Positions 15,063 through 22,878 of a stretch of DNA of 41,125 nt are shown here, in pieces (the stretch's first letter is position 1; every line of letters begins with the position of its first letter). The DNA is taken from positions 1-41,125 of the forward strand of contig JADHTQ010000041.1 of assembly GCA_016784965.1 (NCBI GenBank). Reading direction: 5' to 3'. The DNA comes from Bacteriovoracaceae bacterium (GTDB taxonomy: Bacteria > Bdellovibrionota > Bacteriovoracia > Bacteriovoracales > Bacteriovoracaceae). The notes under the pieces were generated by a model, which did not search any database, was not told the DNA's origin, and worked only from the letters and a program-made list of their open reading frames with translations. The position numbers were made by a program, and so were the translations under genes.

Positions 15063-16832
15063 TTATTTTCTACTTGATGCTTTCATTTTTGCTTTAGATT
15101 TTTTGTAGAGCCTACTTCTTTCGACCTTAATAATTTCGTTGATATCAACATACGAGATGTTGTGATGTCTGGCCAACTTTTTAAGCATGCGCCGCTCTGC
15201 CATGGAAACTTCTCCATCTGCCAAACAGATAATGCTCAATTGACGCATTATCTCCTTTAGGCGCCTGCTGCTTCTGACCTGGATGCCAAACTCTTTATCG
15301 GTTTTTGCACGCATCACTAATGTATTTAATTTTGTTTGATTTATATTGTTTTTTCTTGCCACCGCTTGAATAATTTTTTTTTCGCGATCACCGATTGATC
15401 CACCACTCATGGCCAAAGAGAGCATGGCGGTTATTAAATCATCGGCAGGGATTATTGGTTTTTTGCTCTCTACAGGCATAGAAAGCTCTTTAAATTCCTC
15501 AAAAGGGGCAATGTCTGCTAAGACCCAGGCCCCGCGTCCATCAGTATGTGAGCGCCCACAAAATTCACAAGTCAGCGTATCAGAGAGCATCTCAGGCGCT
15601 CCACAACCAAAACAGTGATTGGCCGATAGTGCATTTTTTAATGAAGATGTGGCCTTTGTATGCCGCAAAAATAATAACTCTGACTTAAAACTTCGCGAGT
15701 TACTAGGCCCAGGTACAAGTTCTTGGTTAAATTTTTTGGTCTGCTTATGTCCTGACCAGGTAACAAGTAGCTTGCATTTGTCAAATCCATCATCAGATTT
15801 GCTTAGTTCAACCTCAAATAAATCCACTGCTCCCACCGCAAGGTCCATGTAAAATGTTCTTGCCAAAGATCCGCTTTGGCCGAACTGTTTGTGATATTTT
15901 TTTTTAAAACTTGTTGTACTAAGTTTTGTAATATACCTTTGGTCTGAAAAAAATCTACTGGCGTGGTATCTCCAAAATGCCACTGCTGCTCTATCTTCCA
16001 TATGTTGAGTATTAAATGCTTCATCTTTAATTAGCATCTGTCTGATACCTACAATGCGTTTTTCATGGCCATCTCTAAAGACTCTATCTTGGGTGATCTC
16101 TGCTAATACCCAATCGTATTCACCGCTGGTTATAATGGCCTGACAAAAGCTACACGTCAGCTTATCGGTGATGATTAAAGGGTTGCCACAATTGGGGCAA
16201 AACCCTTCAAGGGGACCTGGAGACTTTAATGTCTTAACACCAGGGCGCCGCAGATATGACCAAAACTCTGTAAAAATTGGGTCCGGTTCTTTATAAACAC
16301 TCTCACGAGTATCGGGATTAATATTGTCCACTTGAAAGCTTGAAGTAATTTCAGTGTGAAGAGTATCAAAGTGCTGGCCATAGTGAATTCCAACAATTTT
16401 CACATCTTTTACTTGCAGGTTTGTTATCTTGTTTACACACAAATTTGCCCTGTTTTGCTTAAGCTTTATTTCAAAGCGCTCAAATGCTCCATCGGACATT
16501 AAACAGCGTACAGGCGATAGATCCTCATTAGACCATGCATTTTGAATTTTTAAAAAACCATCTTCCACCCGTTTGTGAAAGTTAAGCTCAGAAAAATCTG
16601 GGTCACGTTTTTTTAACTTTTCAAGCTGAAGCATCAAATCCATTACATGCTGCTTTTTGTTTAATAATCTCAGTTTTTCATTTAATCGAGCAGACTGAAC
16701 CATCTTAAAAACGAAGTAGCCCAGTCCACCAAGAAATATAGTTAGAGGAATTCCTGCAATTGGATAGCGTACACACAACCAAAATAATTTTTCAAATATG
16801 ATCAAAGGAGTTTCTATTTCACGAGTAACCAC
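15063..16832 (-). CDS. Membrane-anchored Tim44-like / zinc-ribbon / TerB-like protein
   Basis: A 589-residue protein with one membrane segment near residues 24-45. It is followed by a coiled region and a Tim44-like domain (~85-200: DGFLKIQNAWSNEDLSPVRC, LMSDGAFERFE). A zinc ribbon has C212-x2-C215...C227-x2-C230. A second Tim44-like half (~245-400) follows, then a second ribbon (C407, C410, C422, C425). The C-terminal ~120 residues are a TerB-like helical domain with the duplicated pattern of D/E-rich turns (GDREKKIIQAV, LADGEVSMAERRMLKKLA). Tim44-like domains bind membranes or lipids and TerB domains are linked to tellurite or membrane stress, but this fusion's role is unknown. It is probably on the cytoplasmic face. 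Confidence 0.8.
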   Translation of the reverse strand: MVTREIETPLIIFEKLFWLCVRYPIAGIPLTIFLGGLGYFVFKMVQSARLNEKLRLLNKKQHVMDLMLQLEKLKKRDPDFSELNFHKRVEDGFLKIQNAWSNEDLSPVRCLMSDGAFERFEIKLKQNRANLCVNKITNLQVKDVKIVGIHYGQHFDTLHTEITSSFQVDNINPDTRESVYKEPDPIFTEFWSYLRRPGVKTLKSPGPLEGFCPNCGNPLIITDKLTCSFCQAIITSGEYDWVLAEITQDRVFRDGHEKRIVGIRQMLIKDEAFNTQHMEDRAAVAFWRYHASRFFSDQRYITKLSTTSFKKKYHKQFGQSGSLARTFYMDLAVGAVDLFEVELSKSDDGFDKCKLLVTWSGHKQTKKFNQELVPGPSNSRSFKSELLFLRHTKATSSLKNALSANHCFGCGAPEMLSDTLTCEFCGRSHTDGRGAWVLADIAPFEEFKELSMPVESKKPIIPADDLITAMLSLAMSGGSIGDREKKIIQAVARKNNINQTKLNTLVMRAKTDKEFGIQVRSSRRLKEIMRQLSIICLADGEVSMAERRMLKKLARHHNISYVDINEIIKVERSRLYKKSKAKMKASSRK

Positions 16833-16922
16833 GCTCTCCTATGTTTAAGAAGGTAAAAAAAACACTCCTAAAGTCTATCCCTTTTTACATTAATTCTCAA
16901 GTTGAGTAAGTGTGACTCACAC

Positions 16923-17930
16923 TCACCTATCAAGACCAAAAAAGCGTCCCGATTCATAGGCGGTACAGACACCTTTATTGACAAAGTACTGGTTAGTAGC
17001 GACACCACAACCAATAGATGGATCTACCTGGATTGCATGCCTCATAGCAGGCGTCTCATATGTTACTACTACTGCTTGTCCTTCATCATTATAGTAACTT
17101 TTCTTTATGGTATTTTGGCCTATCCCTTCAGTTGTATCCACTGTTTGATCTACGCCATGAACTGTAGTCCACTGTTTCATAAGCAGAGATAAATTTGAAA
17201 TATCAATCACCTCATCACTACTTCCTTGCCAGATAAGAATCTTTGGCCATTTTTTATTTTTTGCAAATCTAATAGATTGCTTGTATCTGCCTCTTCTTAA
17301 ACGCTTGATCCAATAATGAATGCGCGACTTTGATCCCTTCATGCAAGAAACTGCACTCATAAAAGACTTGGCACAACCAAAGGGCACGCCGGCATTAATC
17401 ACTGCCCCTGCAAATAGATCGGGATAATTAAAGGCCATAGCAGCACTCATGGCACCACCACCTGAGAGCCCTGTGATATAGATTCTATTGCGGTCAATAT
17501 TAAAGTTTTTAATCATATATTTAATCATATTAAATAGTGAGTGGGACTCACCACTACCACGTCTTGTATCTTTATCCTTATGCCAGTTCCAACATTTTTT
17601 TATGTTGTTTCGAAGTTTCTGCTGTGGATACAAGACAATATACTTAAAATCATCGGCCATATGACTCCAACCCGCACTTAAGTGATAGTCAGCTGCCGAC
17701 TGCGTACAGCCATGTAGGGCCACCACTAAGGCCCTTGGCCTTTTGGCCAAATTTTTTGGCAAATAGGTAAACATCCTAAGATTACCTGGATTGCTACCAA
17801 AACTGCTAATCTGAGTGAGTGAGCTCTCCCCTATTTGCGCTAATGCTTCCCCAGGGCCGAGCACTGCCGTGCCTATAATTAAAGATAACAAAGTTAGTAA
17901 AGATACGCCTAGTTTCAAATCTTGTTTCAT
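16923..17930 (-). CDS. Secreted PHB depolymerase-like esterase
   Basis: A 335-residue protein with a signal peptide (cleavage near EALA-Q, residue 31) and the esterase fold of the PHB depolymerase / feruloyl esterase family. ALHGCTQSAADY supplies the oxyanion hole, and the nucleophile elbow is GLSGGGAM with Ser156. IWQGSSDEVI gives Asp239 and MRHAIQVDP gives His298. AVINAGVPFGCA is also typical of this group. The enzyme would hydrolyse extracellular polyester or acyl esters. A substrate-binding domain is absent and no PHB synthesis genes are nearby, so the true substrate is open. A purine-rich AAGGGG lies before the ATG. Confidence 0.85.
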   Translation of the reverse strand: MKQDLKLGVSLLTLLSLIIGTAVLGPGEALAQIGESSLTQISSFGSNPGNLRMFTYLPKNLAKRPRALVVALHGCTQSAADYHLSAGWSHMADDFKYIVLYPQQKLRNNIKKCWNWHKDKDTRRGSGESHSLFNMIKYMIKNFNIDRNRIYITGLSGGGAMSAAMAFNYPDLFAGAVINAGVPFGCAKSFMSAVSCMKGSKSRIHYWIKRLRRGRYKQSIRFAKNKKWPKILIWQGSSDEVIDISNLSLLMKQWTTVHGVDQTVDTTEGIGQNTIKKSYYNDEGQAVVVTYETPAMRHAIQVDPSIGCGVATNQYFVNKGVCTAYESGRFFGLDR

Positions 17931-17945
17931 TTTTTTTCCCCTTTT

Positions 17946-17963
17946 TGTCTGATCTGTCTGATC
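17946..17963. repeat. Tandem TGTCTGATC repeat upstream of the esterase gene
   Basis: Two perfect adjacent copies of the 9-mer TGTCTGATC start 15 bases upstream of the esterase start codon. On the minus strand they lie just before its ribosome-binding site and could be a regulatory or slippage-prone site. Confidence 0.5.
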
Positions 17964-18220
17964 ACTTCGTTGATTATTGTTTGTTTCTTGTCATTTTTAT
18001 ATACGCTCAACCATTTTTTGAACGTTTTTCGTTTATTTATATGCTTTTCGTGTGCTTGTCAACCATTTTTATAAGTTTTGTTAACAATCGCTACATGATT
18101 GCTAATTTTATTGACTCGCTGCGCCACCTGTGTGAGTATACGTGGTTGAAAAACATTGGGACCATTTTAAACGAGGAGTTGTGTGACTTACCAACTCACA
18201 AAAATCAAGGAGTAAAATGT

Positions 18221-18601
18221 ATGAAAACAATTATCTTAGCAGTATCAGTGCTGATTTCAATGTCAATTTTTGCCGATACCTTGGAAATCAAAGGTGAATT
18301 TAAAGAACTAGGCAGCAAAGCAGATTTCACGCTTCAAATACCAGATGGTGCAAAGACTTGCTTTGTCCAAACAGTTGAAAGTAATGTGGATAAAAGTACT
18401 TTGTCCATTTCATGTGGGGGAATTATTTTAAAAAGATTTACCTACGACAAAATTGACCTAGAACAAGGCGATCGAGCTTTTGGCATGTCAGTAGTTGAGT
18501 CTCTTGCCCAAAAAGGTTTTAGGCCAACCTGTAGAGTCCAAGCTTCTATACTTGAAGCGAAAGTCATTATTACAAACCAATGCACGTTTGTGAAAGATTA
18601 G
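18221..18601 (+). CDS. Small secreted/periplasmic protein, unknown function
   Basis: A 126-residue protein with a short signal peptide (MKTIILAVSVLISMSIFADT, cleavage near FA-D). The mature domain has four cysteines, enough for two disulfides. The start at 18221 is supported by AAGGAG nine bases upstream. A longer frame from 17945 would add 92 hydrophobic residues with no ribosome-binding site, and I reject it. No family is recognised. It is followed 38 bases later by a possible small membrane protein. Confidence 0.65.
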   Translation: MKTIILAVSVLISMSIFADTLEIKGEFKELGSKADFTLQIPDGAKTCFVQTVESNVDKSTLSISCGGIILKRFTYDKIDLEQGDRAFGMSVVESLAQKGFRPTCRVQASILEAKVIITNQCTFVKD

Positions 18602-18639
18602 TTTAAAGATTCGTTTAATCAATACACCATGGGTATTGC

Positions 18640-18858
18640 ATGATTAGTATAATTACGATTCTTGTAATAGGATTTCCAAGCCTAGGCCTTGGGGCCTGGT
18701 TTAGTTGGATTTATTCCAGCAATAGCTGTATTGAACTTCTAAGTTTTCCCTGTGGTAGTTTTGGAACTTATTGTGGATGGCCGATACTACTTTTTGCTTT
18801 TGTAGGGTATCTTGGATTTTTTGGGTCTTTATATTTTGCAAAGATGTGGTGGGATTAA
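18640..18858 (+). CDS. Possible small two-helix membrane protein
   Basis: A 72-residue frame with two hydrophobic segments (residues ~3-24 and ~46-66). Between them is a short loop containing three cysteines (NSC, FPC, TYC), which could form disulfides on the periplasmic side. No strong Shine-Dalgarno site precedes the ATG, so expression is uncertain. It is on the same strand as, and 38 bases after, the preceding secreted protein, so the two may form an operon. No family is recognised. Confidence 0.4.
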   Translation: MISIITILVIGFPSLGLGAWFSWIYSSNSCIELLSFPCGSFGTYCGWPILLFAFVGYLGFFGSLYFAKMWWD

Positions 18859-18940
18859 AATCCACGTTCATCTTTGATAGCAGTTAAGAGATCTTATCTT
18901 TGGGACACAAGGGGTAGCAATTTTTCTCATTGGATCAACT

Positions 18941-19771
18941 TTATATTTTTTCAAATTTAAAGTGCACTTTGTTTAAATCTATTACAATTGCTTTACCAGC
19001 ATTCCAGTCCAGTTGTGCAGAAGGGCCCATCTCAGACATAATTGTAAGCCATGGGATAACCGTATTAGATGAGTGCAATAGATCCCAAAAGATTTGATAA
19101 TACTCTTGATATCCAGGACCAATAAAGTCTGCTCCAGAACTTGTGTTCCCAATGGAAGTAATACCACTGGAATCGGCCAACACTCTCGCTTGTTTAACAC
19201 TTCTTGGACTCAGCTTCTTATTGAAAAAGGGCCTTTTTGTAGTTTCAAATAATGCTAATTTGTTGTTGTCATTATCGCTAATCGTACCATGAAAATCTAA
19301 GGGAAAAGAGCCAGATATAATAAATTTTCGATGATATCGGTGTAAGTTTTTAAGCTTTTTTTTTCCTCTAGCTGAGAGTTTAATCTCTTTGTTGAAATAT
19401 ATCTTGGCAATATTTTTACATTTTGCTAATACTTTTTTTACGTTAGAGCTTTTGTTATTTTTCTTAAAGAATTTTTCATCAATATTTATGTGATAGTCCA
19501 AAAGACTTATAGTGTCTTGTTTCACATCTACCATAACACTATAATTACCGTTCAATTTGTCTTTTTTAATTCTCTCTGGGTTAAAGTTATTGGCTAGTAA
19601 ACATTTTTGGAACTTTCGAATCAATTGTCTCGATACTTGAGCTATTACTGAAAACGACTTACCTACATTGAAACTTTCACTGTCATTGGTAGACTTTTGT
19701 GCAGAAGTACAAGCTTGTAATAATAGTAAAATACACAAGATTCGAATTTTTTTATTTTGTATAAACTTCAC
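18941..19771 (-). CDS. Lipoprotein of unknown function
   Basis: A 276-residue protein with a lipoprotein signal (IRILCILLLLQAC, lipobox cysteine C21). The mature part is very lysine-rich in the middle (KKLKNLHRYHRKFI) and has no cysteine-rich or catalytic motif that I recognise. The C-terminal half, beginning FPLDFHGTISDNDNNKLALF, contains a Gly/Ser-rich stretch and ends LNKVHFKFEKI. It is transcribed divergently from the YcaO operon across a ~165-bp region before that operon's promoter, so the two may share regulation, but there is no direct evidence for a joint function. Confidence 0.65.
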   Translation of the reverse strand: MKFIQNKKIRILCILLLLQACTSAQKSTNDSESFNVGKSFSVIAQVSRQLIRKFQKCLLANNFNPERIKKDKLNGNYSVMVDVKQDTISLLDYHINIDEKFFKKNNKSSNVKKVLAKCKNIAKIYFNKEIKLSARGKKKLKNLHRYHRKFIISGSFPLDFHGTISDNDNNKLALFETTKRPFFNKKLSPRSVKQARVLADSSGITSIGNTSSGADFIGPGYQEYYQIFWDLLHSSNTVIPWLTIMSEMGPSAQLDWNAGKAIVIDLNKVHFKFEKI

Positions 19772-19875
19772 ACACTATCTCCAGGAAATTTATTTGGCCA
19801 TAAGCATGCCCTAAAGCTTGTTAAAAGTCTATTATTGCAAAACGGGATTAAGAAGCAGCAACCACACACCGACTT

Positions 19876-19907
19876 CATTGCGCGCAATGTCACGCTCTTT
19901 TTATAAA
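19876..19907 (+). promoter_or_regulatory. Promoter region of the YcaO operon with 14-bp palindrome
   Basis: CATTGCGCGCAATG (19876-19889) is a perfect palindrome. It overlaps a possible -35 box TTGCGC (19878-19883), which lies 17-18 bases before TTATAAA (19901-19907). The position suits a repressor operator. The region lies 130-160 bases ahead of the preferred first start codon at 20038, leaving a long leader. Confidence 0.45.
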
Positions 19908-20037
19908 AACAGTCTATGTATGATCACAAAAAATGTTTATGAAAAATTTACTTTTTGTAGTCTATTGTATTGTTATTAATAATATTTCTGTTAAATTATG
20001 CGGACAAAAATTTGTAAATGAAGAAGAGGAGGACCTT

Positions 20038-20322
20038 GTGAAAAAAAATCTTTTAAACATTGGATTGTTAGTTGCTAGTTTATTGAAACTTTCATGTGCT
20101 TTTGGCAGTATAAACACAAATCAAAGTATAAATGACATTGATAGTGTTGCGGATCAGTTAGAAGAGCTTATCGCTAATGATGCTATCAGGATTCATGAGG
20201 ATGGTGCATTAGAGCTAAATTTGTCAATACTTGATGAACTAAAGTCACGAAATGCTTTAGAAGTGATATATGCTAAACCAGGATCAGAAACAACGGGTCT
20301 TGAGTGTATTCCTGTTGAATAA
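20038..20322 (+). CDS. Small exported protein or peptide precursor, first gene of the YcaO operon
   Basis: A 94-residue protein. The GTG start at 20038 is chosen because GAGGAGGA lies about six bases upstream; the same frame opens at 19933 with another hydrophobic stretch and a weaker signal. The N-terminus is a signal-like segment (LLNIGLLVASLLKLSC) with C20 as a poor lipobox cysteine. The rest is acidic with two helices (SVADQLEELIAND, LSILDELKSRNALEV) and a C-terminal GSETTGLECIPVE carrying the only other cysteine. It ends 2 bases before the solute-binding protein gene. A short, acidic, leader-like protein ending in a Ser/Thr/Cys-containing tail next to a YcaO gene could be a modified peptide precursor, but an exported structural or sensor partner is equally possible. 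Confidence 0.6.
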   Translation: MKKNLLNIGLLVASLLKLSCAFGSINTNQSINDIDSVADQLEELIANDAIRIHEDGALELNLSILDELKSRNALEVIYAKPGSETTGLECIPVE

Positions 20323-20324
20323 AG

Positions 20325-21863
20325 ATGTTCATATCTATACGATTGATTGTATTTTGCTTCATTGTGATTGGATGTTCCAAGGATGTATTGATGGTTTCAA
20401 AACTAAAAATAAGTTACCCCCATATTAATAACAAAAATAGAAACGTATCAACTTTTGATACTGCAAGAATTGTAGATTCAACTCAATCTGGAATGTTGAG
20501 GGCATTATATAGTCCATTGGTAGAGTTTAATAATCAGGGTGATATAATATCGGGTTTGGTTGATAGTTTTGTCTGGAAAGGAGGGTCACTAATATTTAAA
20601 ATCCGAAAGGGCTTAAAGGCCAGTGATGGCTCTTCTATTACTGCTTCTGATGCATATGTCTCTTTAAAAAGACTCTTATTACTTGGAAAAAACACTCATG
20701 GTAATTTAAAAAGCTTTCTGTGTCCTAACGACGAACTAAAGGATATAAAGTCCTCTTGTAGTGGACTAAAGATAAAAGATGATACGCTCATTTTGTCTCC
20801 TATACCTTCAAGGAAGTCTTTACTATTGCCCCTGCTTACAGCAACCGAGTTTGCGATTGTACCTAGTAAATCTCTTGACCTTGAAACTCTAAAAATAAAA
20901 AATAATTTTGTTACATCTGGTCCTTACTATGTTGCAAGTGATGACCTTAGAGGAAACGTACTTTTAAAGGCCAACAAAAACCATCATCACTATTCCACCA
21001 ACATTGCACAGACGATTGACTTAGTTCCCAATTTGGATCCAAAGCAGTCACTATTTGATCTACTTGAGCAGAAAAAAGTTGATGTTATGCCTACATTCAC
21101 TTGGGGAGACTTTGTTGAGCTATATAATAAATCTGTTAAAAATGAGGAGTTAACTATTCACAAAACAATGAATATTAAAATCTCGTACATACAATTTACA
21201 CAGAGGGCCCAAAAGCAGCTAAGTCAAAAACGAAGGATTGCTATAGGAAAGAAAATGAGACAGGCATACCTTTCTCACTTTAATGCAGATACTATTTCAG
21301 AAGCTGGAAAGTATTATCTTGGAGTATACGGAGAGGGAGCTTTATCATCAGATCAAACATCCAAACTAAACAAATTATTTGATACAATTAACACTGAAAA
21401 TGAAACAGGATCCGGCATTATCATGGTAACTGCTCCAACAAGGGTCGAACACTATAAAGCAATATTTCAGGAATCGCTACCTCAAATGAAGATATTGGAA
21501 ACAAGTGAGCATCATGCTTTTAAGCAATACACCAACATCAATGACATGCCGCATCTGTTTTTTGCAAATACAGACTCATCATTTAGAGAAAATGTAACAC
21601 TCTTAAGCTATATGGTTTCAATGGGTATGTTTGCAATGGATGAAAAAAAATCTAAGCAGTGGTTAGAAAACTATTTAGATACAGAAGATAAAGAAAAAAG
21701 ATTAATGAGGCTACAGACAGTGCATTTTGATATGTTGACTGCCCCCTCAGTCGTACCAATTGTTGCATCACCATATTTAGTTGTTGCTCGTAAACCTTGG
21801 AAATTAAAAATGTCTGACCAGTATGCAAGTACTCCTTTCTGGCAGATTACCAATGAGCAGTAG
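20325..21863 (+). CDS. Family-5 extracellular solute-binding lipoprotein (peptide-binding type)
   Basis: A 512-residue lipoprotein (FCFIVIGC, C17) with the SBP_bac_5 layout of oligopeptide/nickel-binding proteins. The N-terminal lobe has ALYSPLVEFNNQGDIISGLV and FKIRKGLKASDGSSITASDA (the conserved region read as 'F.lR.g.kf.dG..ita.D'). It continues with SGPYYVASDDLRGNVLLKAN and a long second lobe. The usual OppBCDF permease and ATPase genes are absent. Instead it lies 2 bases after the small protein gene and overlaps the YcaO gene by 11 bases. I infer that it delivers a ligand signal (probably a peptide) to the membrane kinase encoded downstream, not to a transporter. Confidence 0.82.
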   Translation: MFISIRLIVFCFIVIGCSKDVLMVSKLKISYPHINNKNRNVSTFDTARIVDSTQSGMLRALYSPLVEFNNQGDIISGLVDSFVWKGGSLIFKIRKGLKASDGSSITASDAYVSLKRLLLLGKNTHGNLKSFLCPNDELKDIKSSCSGLKIKDDTLILSPIPSRKSLLLPLLTATEFAIVPSKSLDLETLKIKNNFVTSGPYYVASDDLRGNVLLKANKNHHHYSTNIAQTIDLVPNLDPKQSLFDLLEQKKVDVMPTFTWGDFVELYNKSVKNEELTIHKTMNIKISYIQFTQRAQKQLSQKRRIAIGKKMRQAYLSHFNADTISEAGKYYLGVYGEGALSSDQTSKLNKLFDTINTENETGSGIIMVTAPTRVEHYKAIFQESLPQMKILETSEHHAFKQYTNINDMPHLFFANTDSSFRENVTLLSYMVSMGMFAMDEKKSKQWLENYLDTEDKEKRLMRLQTVHFDMLTAPSVVPIVASPYLVVARKPWKLKMSDQYASTPFWQITNEQ

Positions 21864-22875
21864 CACTAACATCACAGAGCTAAAAGTTTTAAACTGGTTT
21901 TTAAAAAATATCACACCATTAAACCTAAAAACTGTACATATGGAGTGGACTAAAGATTATTTACCAAAATACACTGACATGCATGTTGAAATTACTGTTA
22001 ACGGTGCCATCTATCACGGCAGAGGTACAGACAAGCAGGAAAATATTGCGTTTATAAAGGCCTCAGTAGAAGCTGTTGAGCGAGCTGTGCTTTCAAATAC
22101 AAAGGGGATAAAAAATTCAAGTGGAGTTGCTGGCCATTCACTTGACGATGAAGCAATAAAAAATGCTAAATTGGAGTTGATTGAGCGCGATCACTTTTTT
22201 TGCCATTACTTAACACAAGTACCATTTGGCAACACACTAATAAATATAGTTAATGACAGTACATTTCCTTTCAGAGATATGATAAAAAAACTCAACAAAA
22301 GAGGGATCGAAATATTTTTTAGAGAAATGGCCAAAACATCTGAAACAACTTCAGTTATATGTATTGCATCTGGCTCCTCCTATAAATATCCCTTTGGCAT
22401 TACAACAGGTCATGGGATAGCATTTAATGCTCATGATGCAATTGAGTCAGCATTCATCCAATGTGTAAGAAAGGTAGTGTCCTATTTAGATGGTGAATTG
22501 CCTGAAAAAATCTCAATAAATGAATTTTTACAAAAGTTGCAGCACTCACCTGTAGACCATATAGCATTGGGATGTAACCTTGAATATGCCAAGGAGGTAA
22601 TGCCCTTTTTTTGCGCCAAAAACTGTGATGTTGTTTTTGATGATATTCGAATGAGTGAGATAGAGTGCATCCAGCTAGATACTCAAGTCAATCCAGCATG
22701 TGAACATATTTCTTCTGCACCTCTAGTATTTTACAGAGCTTTTTCTGACCAGTTGCACGATTTGTTTTTTGGAAATTTATTAGAGGAAAACATTAATTTG
22801 AATAGATTAAAGACTTTTGCAAATAAAGATATCTCTTTTGGTGACCTATATAAAACGCCTCATCCTATGGGATAA
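21853..22875 (+). CDS. YcaO-family ATP-dependent cyclodehydratase/thioamidation-type protein
   Basis: A 340-residue YcaO domain protein. Diagnostic blocks: HGRGTDKQENIAFIKASVEA followed by VER (E73, E76, R77), SSGVAGHSLDDEAIKNAKLE followed by LIERD (E108, E111, R112, D113), and GHGIAFNAHDAIESAFIQC (E198, Q203). These match the ATP/Mg-binding glutamates of the family. The C-terminus ends KTPHPMG, which recalls the proline-rich end of peptide-modifying YcaO enzymes without matching it exactly. YcaO enzymes activate peptide amide bonds with ATP to form azolines, amidines or thioamides; E. coli YcaO instead assists RimO. No E1-like or TfuA partner is next to it. The ATG lies within the end of the upstream gene (ATGAGCAGTAG overlap), so translation is coupled. 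Confidence 0.88.
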   Translation: MSSSTNITELKVLNWFLKNITPLNLKTVHMEWTKDYLPKYTDMHVEITVNGAIYHGRGTDKQENIAFIKASVEAVERAVLSNTKGIKNSSGVAGHSLDDEAIKNAKLELIERDHFFCHYLTQVPFGNTLINIVNDSTFPFRDMIKKLNKRGIEIFFREMAKTSETTSVICIASGSSYKYPFGITTGHGIAFNAHDAIESAFIQCVRKVVSYLDGELPEKISINEFLQKLQHSPVDHIALGCNLEYAKEVMPFFCAKNCDVVFDDIRMSEIECIQLDTQVNPACEHISSAPLVFYRAFSDQLHDLFFGNLLEENINLNRLKTFANKDISFGDLYKTPHPMG

Positions 22876-22878
22876 AAA

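Noticed and set aside
17945-18220. Long N-terminal extension of the small secreted protein gene
   Set aside because: It adds 92 residues with no ribosome-binding site. The internal ATG at 18221 has AAGGAG and a normal signal peptide.
19933-20037. Upstream start for the first gene of the YcaO operon
   Set aside because: It is possible in frame, but GAGGAGGA fits the GTG at 20038 better. I kept the longer form only as an alternative.
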